NCBI RefSeq assembly: GCF_021228125.1
Contig: NZ_JAJQQS010000006.1
Coordinates: forward strand, 396,522-460,521
Direction: 5' to 3'
DNA from: Streptomyces albireticuli
GTDB lineage: Bacteria; Actinomycetota; Actinomycetes; Streptomycetales; Streptomycetaceae
Length of the DNA: 64,000 nucleotides
The notes under the pieces were generated by a model that was not told where the DNA came from, searched no databases, and worked only from the letters and a program-made list of their open reading frames with translations. Within the stretch, counting starts at the first letter, position 1; each line of letters begins with the position of its first letter. Positions 42,200 through 50,719 of the stretch are shown here, piece by piece. The translations under genes and the position numbers were made by a program.

Positions 42200-43318
42200 T
42201 CAGTACCCCAACGACGTCCCGAACCCCGAAGCCAGCGGCATCCGCAGCCCCAGCGGCGGTGGCGCCGCCAGCGCGTCCGTCACCGGACGCGCGTAAGGGT
42301 GGCCGAAGAGCGAGCCGCGTACGAAGTCGACGGCCAGGGCCAGGACTTCGGAGCGGTGCTGGTGCAAGGTGTGGCCGTCCGAGTGGACTTCGAAGCGGCA
42401 GACATCGCGGTTGACCTTCTTCGCGCGCTCGGCGAGGCGGAAGGAGAGGTCCGGGTCAGTGCGCTCGTCGTTCGTGCCGTGGACCAGGAGCACCCGGCGG
42501 CCCGCGAGTTGACGTACGGGCTCGGTGTCGGCGGAAGGGGTGCTCGCGGGCAGCCAGGGGGCCAGGGCCAGGACGGACGTGACCGCCGGGTGGCCGGCCG
42601 CGTGGAGGGCGGCGCGGCCGCCCATGTCCGTGCCGACCAGGCAGACGGGCACGTCACCGTAGCGGCGCACGACCTCGTCTGCGGCCCACTCCGCGTCCCG
42701 CACCGGGTCCGCCGCGGCGCCGTTCCAGCCGCGGCGGCGGTAGCGCACGACATGGGTGACCAGGCCCTCCGGGCCGGCCACGCGGGCCAGCCGGCGGGCC
42801 AACGGCCGCTGGCCCAGGGCCGCGAGGGCCGACGGCCGGCGGGTGCCGGCCGGGTGGCCGCCCGGCAGCAGGAGGACCACGCCGTGCACCGAGCGGTCGG
42901 CCCCGAACGCCTTTCCCAGGCTCGCCCGCCCGCGATCGGCCGCACTCGCCCGGCCACCTCCCGGAGTGCCCGCCGGGCCACCGACCGGAGTGCTCGCCGG
43001 GCCTCCCGGAGCGTTCGCCGGGCCACCGACCGGAGTGCTCGCCGGGCCTCCCGGAGTGCCCACCGGGCCGCCTCCCGGAGTGCTCGCCGGGTCCCCCGGA
43101 GTGCTCGCCGGGTCCCCCGGAGCGCCCGCCGGGCCTCCCGGAGTGCTCGCCGGGCCTCCCGGAGTGCTCGCCGGGCCCCTTTCCGGAGCGCCCGCCGGGC
43201 CCCTTCCCGGAGTGCCCGCCGAGCCTCCCGACGTGCCCTCCGTGCCACTCCCCGGGCCGTTGCCCGGCCCGCTTCCCGGCCCGCCGGGGTCCCGCTGCGG
43301 CATCGCTGCTTGAGACAT
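42200..43318 (-). CDS. alpha/beta hydrolase with a collagen-like N-terminal repeat
   Basis: The C-terminal 230 residues form an alpha/beta hydrolase: VVLLLPGGHP, VCLVGTDMGGRAALH (a GxDxG-type elbow with Asp in place of Ser), VLLVHGTNDERTDP and HSDGHTLHQH. The first 135 residues are mostly GGPASTPGGPAS-type repeats. The start is the ATG at 43318; a GTG at 43354 is possible. Neither has a good ribosome site, so the repeat region may be a secondary expansion in front of the original start. The substrate is unknown. It is divergent from add. Confidence 0.7.
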   Translation of the reverse strand: MSQAAMPQRDPGGPGSGPGNGPGSGTEGTSGGSAGTPGRGPAGAPERGPASTPGGPASTPGGPAGAPGDPASTPGDPASTPGGGPVGTPGGPASTPVGGPANAPGGPASTPVGGPAGTPGGGRASAADRGRASLGKAFGADRSVHGVVLLLPGGHPAGTRRPSALAALGQRPLARRLARVAGPEGLVTHVVRYRRRGWNGAAADPVRDAEWAADEVVRRYGDVPVCLVGTDMGGRAALHAAGHPAVTSVLALAPWLPASTPSADTEPVRQLAGRRVLLVHGTNDERTDPDLSFRLAERAKKVNRDVCRFEVHSDGHTLHQHRSEVLALAVDFVRGSLFGHPYARPVTDALAAPPPLGLRMPLASGFGTSLGY

Positions 43319-43393
43319 GGCAGAAACGATGGCAGAACGCCGCGTGGTGTCCACCCCGCCGATGGGTCACCTTTCCGTATCGTTCGCCGATAT

Positions 43394-43405
43394 CTACGCG
43401 CGTAG
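43394..43405. promoter_or_regulatory. nucleoside-regulon palindrome upstream of add
   Basis: A perfect CTACGCGCGTAG lies 16 nt before the add ATG. A TAGAGT hexamer at 43410-43415 sits 4 nt after it and 6 nt before the ATG. A bound repressor would block that promoter, and the transcript would start at or near the ATG. Confidence 0.8.
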
Positions 43406-43421
43406 GCGCTAGAGTGCCGAA

Positions 43422-44558
43422 ATGACGAGCGAGACCACCTCTCAACCCACCCCCGAGCAGATCCGTCGCGCGCCCAAGGTGCTGCTGCACGACCACCTCG
43501 ACGGCGGACTGCGCCCGGGCACGATCGTCGAACTGGCCCGCGAGACGGGCTACGGCAATCTGCCCGAGACCGACCCCGACAAGCTGGGCGTCTGGTTCCG
43601 TGAGGCCGCCGACTCCGGTTCGCTGGAGCGCTATCTGGAGACCTTCGCCCACACCTGCGCCGTGATGCAGACCCGTGAGGCGCTCTTCCGGGTCGCCGCC
43701 GAGTGCGCCGAGGACCTGGCCGAGGACGGCGTCGTCTACGCCGAGGTGCGTTACGCCCCCGAGCAGCACCTGGAGGGCGGGCTCACCCTCGAAGAGGTCG
43801 TCGAGGCCGTGAACGCCGGCTTCCGCGAGGGCGAACGCCGGGCCAGGGAGAACGGTCACCGCATCCGCGTCGGCGCGCTGCTCACCGCCATGCGGCACGC
43901 CGCCCGCGCGCTGGAGATCGCCGAACTCGCCAACCGTTACCGCGACTCCGGCGTGGCCGGCTTCGACATCGCGGGCGCCGAGGCGGGCTTCCCTCCCACC
44001 CGTCACCTCGACGCCTTCGAATATCTCAAGCGCGAGAACAACCACTTCACCATCCACGCGGGTGAGGCGTTCGGTCTGCCGTCCATCTGGCAGGCGCTCC
44101 AGTGGTGCGGCGCCGACCGGCTCGGCCACGGTGTGCGGATCACCGACGACATCGAGATCACCGAGGACGGCACCGTCAAGCTCGGCCGGCTCGCCTCGTA
44201 CGTCCGGGACAAGCGCATCCCGCTGGAGATGTGCCCGACGTCCAACCTCCAGACCGGTGCCGCTTCCTCCTACGCGGAGCACCCGATCCACCTGCTGCGC
44301 AAGCTGCATTTCCGGGCGACGGTAAATACCGATAATCGTCTGATGAGCGGCACCAGCATGAGTGTGGAATTCGAGCACCTGGTGAAGACCTTCGGATACA
44401 CGCTGGACGACATGCAGTGGTTTACCGTCAACGCGATGAAGTCCGCGTTCATCCCATTCGATGAACGTCTCGCGATGATCAATGACGTGGTGAAGCCGGG
44501 CTATGCCGAGCTCAAGTCGGAATGGCTGTTCCGGCAGACCGTGACGGAAACGGCCTGA
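43422..44558 (+). CDS. add: adenosine deaminase
   Basis: This enzyme converts adenosine or deoxyadenosine to inosine or deoxyinosine (EC 3.5.4.4) with one zinc ion. The 378-aa protein has the metal motif [12 protein letters not shown], then [36 protein letters not shown] and [12 protein letters not shown]. The ATG at 43422 lacks a ribosome site and is 6 nt after a -10-like TAGAGT, which fits a leaderless message. Its product feeds the PNP gene further along. A hairpin terminator follows. Confidence 0.95.
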   Translation: MTSETTSQPTPEQIRRAPKVLLHDHLDGGLRPGTIVELARETGYGNLPETDPDKLGVWFREAADSGSLERYLETFAHTCAVMQTREALFRVAAECAEDLAEDGVVYAEVRYAPEQHLEGGLTLEEVVEAVNAGFREGERRARENGHRIRVGALLTAMRHAARALEIAELANRYRDSGVAGFDIAGAEAGFPPTRHLDAFEYLKRENNHFTIHAGEAFGLPSIWQALQWCGADRLGHGVRITDDIEITEDGTVKLGRLASYVRDKRIPLEMCPTSNLQTGAASSYAEHPIHLLRKLHFRATVNTDNRLMSGTSMSVEFEHLVKTFGYTLDDMQWFTVNAMKSAFIPFDERLAMINDVVKPGYAELKSEWLFRQTVTETA

Positions 44559-44610
44559 CCAGCAATTCTCTTTGCCGTCGCAACGGACGGTGAATCCACG
44601 GGGAATACCG

Positions 44611-44646
44611 TGACAACGGCCGGGACTTCGCGTCCCGGCCGTGTCA
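44611..44646 (+). terminator. hairpin terminator after add
   Basis: ACGGCCGGGAC at 44616 pairs with GTCCCGGCCGT around a TTCGC loop. TGAC and GTCA extend the stem past one bulged base. Confidence 0.85.
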
Positions 44647-44722
44647 TTGATTGCGGCTCCCCGGAACTCGTGACTAGGTTGCAGTGCCGCTCCACACATC
44701 CCCGTCGCGAGGACGAATTCAG

Positions 44723-45091
44723 ATGAAGCAGGGAACCATCAAGACCCTCGGTGTCGCCGCGCTCGGTGTCGCCTTCTCCGCCGTGGCGGCGGGCAGCGCG
44801 TCGGCGGCGGCCCCCGTGGGCCCGGTCGAGTCGGTCACCACCACCACCGCGACCACGATGGGCGGGCTGCCCATCCAGCAGGCGGCGAAGATGTCCCCGG
44901 CGGGCGGCCCCGTGATCGCCGCCGCGGACCGGGCGGTCCAGTCCGGCATCCTGAAGTCCCCGTCCCAGGCCGTCGACAAGGCCGTGGCCCCCAGCCTGCC
45001 GCCGATGGACGCCAAGGGGAACGGCGGCCTGCTCGGCGGCCTGCCCCTCGGCATGCTGCCCTCGAACCTCACCCTGCCGGGCTCGAACTGA
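44723..45091 (+). CDS. small secreted protein (122 aa)
   Basis: The signal peptide is clear (MKQGTIKTLGVAALGVAFSAVAAGSASA), leaving about 94 mature residues rich in Ala, Gly, Leu and Pro. These include GGLPIQQAAKMSPAGGP and a C-terminal GGLLGGLPLGMLPSNLTLPG. The function is unknown. The start is the ATG at 44723 with AGGA about 10 nt upstream. A second secreted protein at 51473 shares the (L/M)PIQ motif after the signal peptide and a GLPLG(M/E)LP element near its end, suggesting a family. Confidence 0.85.
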   Translation: MKQGTIKTLGVAALGVAFSAVAAGSASAAAPVGPVESVTTTTATTMGGLPIQQAAKMSPAGGPVIAAADRAVQSGILKSPSQAVDKAVAPSLPPMDAKGNGGLLGGLPLGMLPSNLTLPGSN

Positions 45092-45109
45092 CGCTCCTCC
45101 CGCACGCGA

Positions 45110-45152
45110 CGACGGGCCGCGCACCCCGCTTACGGGGGTGCGCGGCCCGTCG
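45110..45152. terminator. 18-bp bidirectional terminator
   Basis: CGACGGGCCGCGCACCCC pairs perfectly with its complement around a GCTTACG loop. It lies between the convergent secreted-protein and PspC genes. Confidence 0.9.
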
Positions 45153-45194
45153 CGTTCCGTACGGGAACGGGCAACGCGGGTGGTCAGCGGCGCG

Positions 45195-45407
45195 TCACCA
45201 GGACTGCGCCGACGTGGCGGCGGCCTTCTCGTTCGGCAGCAGCAGCCACAGGGCCAGGTACAGCAGGAACTGCGGACCGGGCAGCAGACACGAGACCAGG
45301 AAGATCACTCGCATCGTCCTGCGGGACGTCCCGTAACGCTGGGCGAGACCCGCGCAGACTCCGGCGATCATCCTGTGGTTGCGAGGCCGGACCAGCGGAG
45401 CGGACAT
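45195..45407 (-). CDS. PspC domain membrane protein (70 aa)
   Basis: The protein is one PspC domain: LVRPRNHRMIAGVCAGLAQRYGTSRRTMRVIFLVSCLLPGPQFLLYLALWLLLP. It has a hydrophobic helix and a short polar tail. PspC domains occur in envelope-stress signalling proteins. The ATG at 45407 has AAGGG upstream; a longer form to 45482 adds an Arg-rich segment that looks untranslated. Confidence 0.87.
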   Translation of the reverse strand: MSAPLVRPRNHRMIAGVCAGLAQRYGTSRRTMRVIFLVSCLLPGPQFLLYLALWLLLPNEKAAATSAQSW

Positions 45408-45514
45408 GGGGACGACCCTTCGTTCGTGGGGCCGGCACCACCCTCGGCGGCGCCGTACGGGAGCGTTTCCCGATGACTCCACGCTACGTTCGCGAACCGG
45501 GGCCGAGCATCGCT

Positions 45515-46069
45515 CTAGGGTGCGATCCGGACCCTGGGGATCGTAGGGGTCAGACCCTGAGGGGCCTCCTCCGGAAGGCGGGCCGCCGGCCGTTCCCCGT
45601 CAGCCTTGCGGCGGAGCCGGGCCCGTACGGCGGGGACCACCGCCAGGTGCGTGAGCGCGACGCCCGTGACGTCCAGGAGCAGCGCGTCCACGTCCAGGAC
45701 CTGGCCGAGCACCCCGCTCTGCACGACCTGGAGCCCCAGCGAGATCATCGCGGCCGTGAACACGGTCCGGGTCAGCGAGCCCAGCGACGAGGCCGCGACC
45801 CGTCCTCTCGCCCACGGCAGCAGCACCCCCAGCGGGGCCAGCGGCAGCACCCCGGAACCGATCGCCCGCACCGCCTCCCAGGGGCCGAGCGCCAGATCGG
45901 CGCGGAGGCTCGCGAACGGTTCCAGGTGCGCGGCGGTCACCCAGGGCGCCGTCAGCGGGCGCAGGGCCAGCCAGCCGACGGCCAGGAGATGGGCGACGAG
46001 CAGCACACACCCCGCGACGCGGTAGCGGTATCGGAGGGCGGGCGTACCGCCGTAACCATGACCCTGCAC
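45515..46069 (-). CDS. VanZ-like membrane protein
   Basis: This polytopic protein resembles VanZ: LRPLTAPWVTAAHLEPFASLRA, GSGVLPLAPLGVLLPWARG, then LQVVQSGVLGQVLDVDALLLDVTGVALTHL. The GTG at 46069 behind GGGGGAC gives 184 aa; an ATG at 46225 would add 52 basic residues of doubtful value. VanZ-like proteins are linked to teicoplanin resistance or unknown envelope roles. It ends just before the PspC gene on the same strand. Confidence 0.8.
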   Translation of the reverse strand: MQGHGYGGTPALRYRYRVAGCVLLVAHLLAVGWLALRPLTAPWVTAAHLEPFASLRADLALGPWEAVRAIGSGVLPLAPLGVLLPWARGRVAASSLGSLTRTVFTAAMISLGLQVVQSGVLGQVLDVDALLLDVTGVALTHLAVVPAVRARLRRKADGERPAARLPEEAPQGLTPTIPRVRIAP

Positions 46070-46300
46070 GTCCCCCAGGACGCGGGGTGCCCGTCGCGCG
46101 GTTCCGCCCGCCGGGGACGGAGAGCGGCGACGGCGCGTACGACGGAGCGTGACGGCGGTCAGGAAGGCGGACGGGCGCCGGGAGGACGCCCGTAACGAGG
46201 CCGGAGGGGTGAGGGTGAGGGACACCGGGCGGGCGCGGGTGACGGCGCGGGGTGGGGCGTACGGCCGGACAGCGATCCCACGCCGTCACAGTGGCTTTCG

Positions 46301-46388
46301 TCGCCGCTCGCCGCCCGCTGTCCGCCGCCCGCTGTTCGCCGCTCGCCGTCCGCCGTCCGCCGCCCGCCGTCCACCGCCCGCCGTCCTC
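46301..46388. repeat. simple repeat of CCGCCGT/CGCTCGC units
   Basis: About twelve degenerate 7-8 bp units lie between the VanZ-like gene and the AfsQ lipoprotein gene. The 334-bp gap holds no convincing gene on either strand. Confidence 0.75.
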
Positions 46389-46403
46389 GGCCGCCCCGCC
46401 CGG

Positions 46404-47084
46404 TCAGGTGACCGCGCTGCCCGGGATCTCCGCCGTGTCCGGGTGCGTGCGCATCCCCTCCGTGCAGGCGTAGCTCTTCGGCCGGGCCTCGCCCGGGCCG
46501 CCCAGGACGACCGTCCCCCTGCCGTCGGCCGCGGCCGTGCTCTCGTACGTGCACACCAGCTGGGCCAGGGCGACCTGCGGCAGCTCGTCCGGCTCCCGGC
46601 CCAGGCGCAGCGTGCCCGACGGGTCGCCGGACCGGGGCCCGCTCACCGTCAGACGCTGCGGCACGGCCGTCGTCAGCCCGGCCTCGGTCTCGCGCGCGGA
46701 CGGCGTCCGGCGCAGCTCGTCGAGGAGCGCGCGGGCCACCACCACGGTGTCGCCCGGCTTGTCCGGCAGCGACACCTGGCGGGTGACGGGCACCAGCTGC
46801 GAGGCGCACGTCAGCTGTACGGTCACGGTGGCCAGACCGGCCGGCAGGCTGCGGTCGGGGTGCGCCACGCACGACGCCCGGGAGGGGGCGCCGCCGGCGT
46901 CCACGGGCACGGCGGTGCCGCGGATGCCGCAGCCGGACAGCGCGGGGAAGGCGCCGAGCAGCGCGAGGGCCACGGCGGCGGTCCTGATCCGCGACGCCGC
47001 CTTCGACGTCGCCTTGGACGCGGTCCCCGTCGTCCCGGCCGACGCCTTTACGGCGCCGGCGCCCGCGGTTCGTACCGTCCTCAC
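46404..47084 (-). CDS. lipoprotein of the afsQ operon
   Basis: The protein is 226 aa from the GTG at 47084, overlapping the afsQ2 stop as GTGA. A hydrophobic stretch and lipobox LSGC are near residue 52, preceded by a long Ala/Thr/Lys-rich N-region, so initiation further in is possible. The mature part has Cys residues in pairs (CVAHPD, CASQLV, CTYES, CTEGM), perhaps two disulfides. Its coupling to the kinase suggests it modulates AfsQ2 sensing at the cell surface. I recall S. coelicolor having such a lipoprotein in the same place. Confidence 0.8.
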   Translation of the reverse strand: MRTVRTAGAGAVKASAGTTGTASKATSKAASRIRTAAVALALLGAFPALSGCGIRGTAVPVDAGGAPSRASCVAHPDRSLPAGLATVTVQLTCASQLVPVTRQVSLPDKPGDTVVVARALLDELRRTPSARETEAGLTTAVPQRLTVSGPRSGDPSGTLRLGREPDELPQVALAQLVCTYESTAAADGRGTVVLGGPGEARPKSYACTEGMRTHPDTAEIPGSAVT

Positions 47085-48664
47085 TCCCCGCTCCCTTCCG
47101 CCCGGTCGCGCTCCCGCTCGCCGTCGGTCAGCTCCGACACGTCCCTGGGCAGGGTCAGCGTGAAGACCGCGCCGCCGTCCGGGGAGTTCGCGGCCGTGAT
47201 CTCGCCGCCGTGGATGTGGGCGTTCTCCAGGGCGATGGACAGGCCCAGGCCGCTGCCCTCGGAGCGCGGCCGGGAGGCGCTCGCCTTGTAGAAGCGGTCG
47301 AAGACGTGCGGCAGGACGTCCTCGGGAATGCCCGGGCCGTGGTCGCGCACGTCGATCCGCAGCGAGCCGTCCACCGGCCGCACCGAGACCCGCACGGGCG
47401 AGCCGCCGTGCTTGAGGGCGTTGCCGATGAGGTTCGCGAGGATGACGTCCAGGCGGCGGGGGTCGAGCCGGGCCACGATGCCCCGCTCGGCGTCCAGCTC
47501 CACCGCGTCCAGCCAGGCGCGCGCGTCGATGCAGGCGGTGACCTGGTCGGCGACGTCCACGTCGTCGAGGACCAGCCGGGCCGTGCCCGCGTCGAAGCGG
47601 GTGACCTCCATCAGGTTCTCCACCAGGTCGTTGAGCCTGCGGGTCTCGCTGACGACCAGCTGCACCGCGGGCGCGATCATCGGGTCGAGGTTGTCCGCCT
47701 CGTCCTCCAGCACCTCGGTCACCGCGGTGATCGCCGTGAGCGGGGTGCGCAGCTCGTGCGACATGTCGGCGACGAACCGCCGGCTCGCCGCCTCCCGGGC
47801 GCTGAGCTCCTCGACCCGCTTCTCCAGCGACTCGGCCGTCCTGTTGAACGTCCGCGAGAGGTCGGCCAGCTCGTCGGTGCCCGACACCTGGAGCCGGGTG
47901 TCCAGCTTGCCCTCGCCGAGCCGCCGCGCCGCCTCGCCGAGCCGCTGCACGGGCCGCAGCACCGTGGACGCGGCCGCCTGCGCCAGCAGCGCGGAGCCGA
48001 TCAGCGCGAGGGCGGTGGCGATGCCCAGTGACCAGGCCAGCGAGTTGAGGTCGGCCCGCTCGTTCTCCAGGGACTTCAGCAGATAGCCGGTCGGCCCGCC
48101 GCCGATCACCTTCGCGCCGCCCACCAGGTACGGCTTGCCGCCGAGCGTGATGCGCTGCCAGTACAGGTGGTAGGCGTAGCGGTTGGAGTCGTCGACCCGG
48201 CGCTCGCGGTTCACCGCGGCCTGGAGCGACTCCGGCACGACCTTGAGCGTGAACAGGTCGCGGTCGGACGGTGCCGCGCAGGCCGTCCGCCCGGACGTGC
48301 TGATCAGCAGCACCTCGTACTTCTGCGAGGTGGCCGCCATCCGGTCGGCGGCGGCCTGGAGCTCCTGGCAGGTCGGGTTCTGCGGCAGCGAACCGGTGTT
48401 GTCCTGGAGCGATTTGTGGAAGTCGTCGAGCGCCGCGTCCTGGGTACGGGTGAGCACCGCGTCCCGGTTGAGCCAGTACGCGATGGCGGACGCGGAGACC
48501 GCGGCGGCGAGCGCGACCAGCGCGAAGACGAGCATCAGCCGCAGCCGCAGGCTGATCCACCGCATGCTGAGCTTCAGCACGTTCCTGGCCGGAGGCCGTT
48601 CACCGGCCGGGGGCCGCTCGCGTTCACGGGCGGTGCCGGGCGTGGTGCCGGGCTCTTCTGTCAC
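47081..48664 (-). CDS. afsQ2: sensor histidine kinase AfsQ2
   Basis: This 527-aa kinase has two membrane helices (about residues 36-62 and 205-228) flanking an extracellular sensor with two Cys, then HAMP. The H-box is DMSHELRTPLTA. The ATP-binding domain shows NLIGNALKHGG, DHGPGIPE and GSGLGLSIA. With AfsQ1 it forms a two-component system that in S. coelicolor responds to nitrogen or glutamate and controls antibiotic synthesis and sigQ. The order afsQ1, afsQ2, lipoprotein with sigQ divergent supports the name. Confidence 0.92.
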   Translation of the reverse strand: MTEEPGTTPGTARERERPPAGERPPARNVLKLSMRWISLRLRLMLVFALVALAAAVSASAIAYWLNRDAVLTRTQDAALDDFHKSLQDNTGSLPQNPTCQELQAAADRMAATSQKYEVLLISTSGRTACAAPSDRDLFTLKVVPESLQAAVNRERRVDDSNRYAYHLYWQRITLGGKPYLVGGAKVIGGGPTGYLLKSLENERADLNSLAWSLGIATALALIGSALLAQAAASTVLRPVQRLGEAARRLGEGKLDTRLQVSGTDELADLSRTFNRTAESLEKRVEELSAREAASRRFVADMSHELRTPLTAITAVTEVLEDEADNLDPMIAPAVQLVVSETRRLNDLVENLMEVTRFDAGTARLVLDDVDVADQVTACIDARAWLDAVELDAERGIVARLDPRRLDVILANLIGNALKHGGSPVRVSVRPVDGSLRIDVRDHGPGIPEDVLPHVFDRFYKASASRPRSEGSGLGLSIALENAHIHGGEITAANSPDGGAVFTLTLPRDVSELTDGERERDRAEGSGE

Positions 48665-48701
48665 TGTGCGCTCTCTGTGCTGTTGTGGCGGGCGGGGGCG
48701 G

Positions 48702-49379
48702 TCACTGCGGGGCGTCCAGGCGGTAGCCGACGCCGCGGACGGTACGGATCAGGGTCGGGGACGACGGGACGTCCTCGACCTTGGCGCGCAGCCGCTGCAC
48801 ACAGGCGTCCACCAGGCGCGAGTCGCCCAGGTAGTCGTGCTCCCAGACCAGCCGCAGCAACTGCTGCCGGGACAGCGCCTGTCCCGGCCGCCGGCTGAGC
48901 TCCAGCAGCAGCCGCAGCTCGGTCGGCGTCAGCTGGAGGTCCTCACCGTTCTTGGTGACCGTCATCGCGGACCGGTCGATGACCAGCGAACCGAAGGACG
49001 CCGAATCGCTGGACTCCCGCTCGCCGCGGCGCAGCACCGCGCGGATCCGCGCGTCCAGCACGCGGCCCTGCACGGGCTTGACCACATAGTCGTCCGCGCC
49101 GGACTCCAGGCCCACCACGACGTCGATGTCGTCGTTGCGGGCGGTGAGCAGGATGATCGGCAGCTGGTCGGTGCGACGGATCCGCCGGCACACCTCGAAA
49201 CCGTCGATACCGGGCAGCATGACATCCAGCACGATCAGGTCCGGCCGCTGCTCGCGCAGCATCTTCAGACCGTCCTCACCCGTCGCCGCGGTCACCACGC
49301 GGTGACCCTGGCGGGACAGGGAGAACTCGAGGGCCGTGCGGATGGCGTCGTCGTCCTCGATCAGCAACAGGAAAGGCAC
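48702..49379 (-). CDS. afsQ1: response regulator AfsQ1
   Basis: This OmpR-type regulator starts FLLLIEDDDAIR, with the phospho-acceptor in LIVLDVMLPG, LLTAR and Lys in VVKPV. The winged helix at the end has LTPTELRLLLELSRRPGQALSRQQLLRLVW and RTVRGVGYRLD. The GTG at 49379 gives 225 aa with Asp52 as acceptor, matching what I remember of AfsQ1; an in-frame ATG at 49388 is possible. It is transcribed away from sigQ. Confidence 0.93.
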   Translation of the reverse strand: MPFLLLIEDDDAIRTALEFSLSRQGHRVVTAATGEDGLKMLREQRPDLIVLDVMLPGIDGFEVCRRIRRTDQLPIILLTARNDDIDVVVGLESGADDYVVKPVQGRVLDARIRAVLRRGERESSDSASFGSLVIDRSAMTVTKNGEDLQLTPTELRLLLELSRRPGQALSRQQLLRLVWEHDYLGDSRLVDACVQRLRAKVEDVPSSPTLIRTVRGVGYRLDAPQ

Positions 49380-49459
49380 GCTGGCCATTCTGGACCAAGA
49401 CCGGCGGGTGGTTCGACCGAAGAGGCCCGCCGCGGGGGTCCGGGGGCTGTTGCAGGGCT

Positions 49460-49475
49460 GTGACAGTCGGCGGAC
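49460..49475. promoter_or_regulatory. candidate AfsQ1 binding site in the afsQ1-sigQ gap
   Basis: GTGAC at 49460-49464 is followed six bases later by CGGAC. This approximates the GTnAC-N6-GTnAC pattern I recall for AfsQ1, with a degenerate second half. Its location between afsQ1 and sigQ fits the known target. Confidence 0.35.
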
Positions 49476-49575
49476 AACGCGATGAAACTGGCCCGGCAGG
49501 CTTTGGTTCACCGGGCAAGCACCAGGCCCGGGAACGCAAACGGACCGAGCTGGCTCCACCGACGGGGGGCGCGAG

Positions 49576-50376
49576 ATGAACACACTGCACAGCACCACGA
49601 CCAGCGCAGTCATTCGCACGCGCCTGCACGACGCCGGTCGGGGCCCGGAGAAGTCCGGTGCCGTGGGCGGGCGGGGGTGCGCCCGCGGCACCGGACGTGT
49701 ACGGCCGCCGTACATGGTGGCGATCGACGCGATCACGTACGGGCAGCCCGCAGGGGTTCCGGGGGCCCCGGGCGCCTCGGACGCCTCGGGGGAGAACAAG
49801 GGCGCGTCCCGTACCGGCGGTGCCGCCGGGGCCGGGAAGACGGACCGGTCGGACGCCGAAGCGGCGTTCACCGCCTACGTCCAGGAGCGCCGGGCCTCCC
49901 TGTACGCGACCGCGTACCACCTGACGGGCGACCGGCACGAGGCTGAGGACCTGCTCCAGAGCGCGCTGTTCTCCACGTACCGCGCCTGGGACCGCATCAG
50001 CGACAAGGCCGCGGTCGGCGGGTACCTGCGCCGCACGATGACCAATCTGCACATCAGCGCCTGGCGCCGGCGCAAGCTCAACGAGTACCCGACCGAGGAG
50101 CTGCCGGAGACGGTCGGCGAGACGGACGCGATGCGCGGCACCGAGCTGCGCGCCGTGCTCTGGCAGGCGCTCGCCCGGCTGCCCGAGCTCCAGCGCACGA
50201 TGCTCGTCCTGCGCTACTACGAGGGCCGGACGGACCCGGAGATCGCGGAGATCCTGGACATCAGCGTCGGCACGGTCAAGAGCAGCATCTGGCGCTCGCT
50301 GCGCCGGCTGCGGGACGACGAGGTCATCGGCTCCGGCCGGGGGGTCTCGGAGTCGTTCGGCGAGCTGGTGGCCTGA
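49576..50376 (+). CDS. sigQ: SigE-family ECF sigma factor SigQ
   Basis: This 266-aa protein has an N-terminal extension of about 90 residues. Sigma region 2 follows (FTAYVQERRASLYATAYHLTGDRHEAEDLLQSALFSTYRAW) and then region 4 (LPELQRTMLVLRYYEGRTDPEIAEILDISVGTVKSSIWRSLRRL). The pattern is that of SigE-type (SigE70) ECF factors. The ATG at 49576 has GGGGGG-type purines upstream; an ATG at 49714 would remove the Gly/Arg-rich start. Divergence from afsQ1 identifies it as SigQ. Confidence 0.9.
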   Translation: MNTLHSTTTSAVIRTRLHDAGRGPEKSGAVGGRGCARGTGRVRPPYMVAIDAITYGQPAGVPGAPGASDASGENKGASRTGGAAGAGKTDRSDAEAAFTAYVQERRASLYATAYHLTGDRHEAEDLLQSALFSTYRAWDRISDKAAVGGYLRRTMTNLHISAWRRRKLNEYPTEELPETVGETDAMRGTELRAVLWQALARLPELQRTMLVLRYYEGRTDPEIAEILDISVGTVKSSIWRSLRRLRDDEVIGSGRGVSESFGELVA

Positions 50377-50569
50377 GCGGTCGGGGGACCGCGTCGGCCA
50401 CGGAGGCCAAAGGGGGGCCTGGGGCGCTCGGGGGGAGCGTATGGGGGCCCAGGGGGGAGCGGGAGCGGGTCGGTAGCGGGCTGGGGGGCCCGGAACCGGC
50501 CCGCTCTCGCGTGTCCGGGATCACCCTCGGCGCTTGCGCGCGGGCGGACGCCTCGGACGGGGCCGGACC

Positions 50570-50705
50570 GTACGCCGGGATCACCCGGCCGCTTCCGTGC
50601 GGCAGGCCCGTGCGCCGGGGTTGCCCGGCCGCTTCCGTACGGCCGGGCGTCCTGGGCACGGGCAGGCCCGTACGCCGGGGTCCCGGCCGCGTTCGCGTGG
50701 CCGGG
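50570..50705. repeat. three degenerate copies of a 40-50 bp repeat after sigQ
   Basis: GTACGCCGGGATCACCCGGC and similar blocks, each ending in a CCGNGTTCGCGTGG or CCGCTTCCGTACGG element, recur three times. They fill the 343-bp gap between sigQ and the convergent uridine kinase gene. No gene is seen there. Confidence 0.7.
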
Positions 50706-50719
50706 CCTCCCGGACGTGG

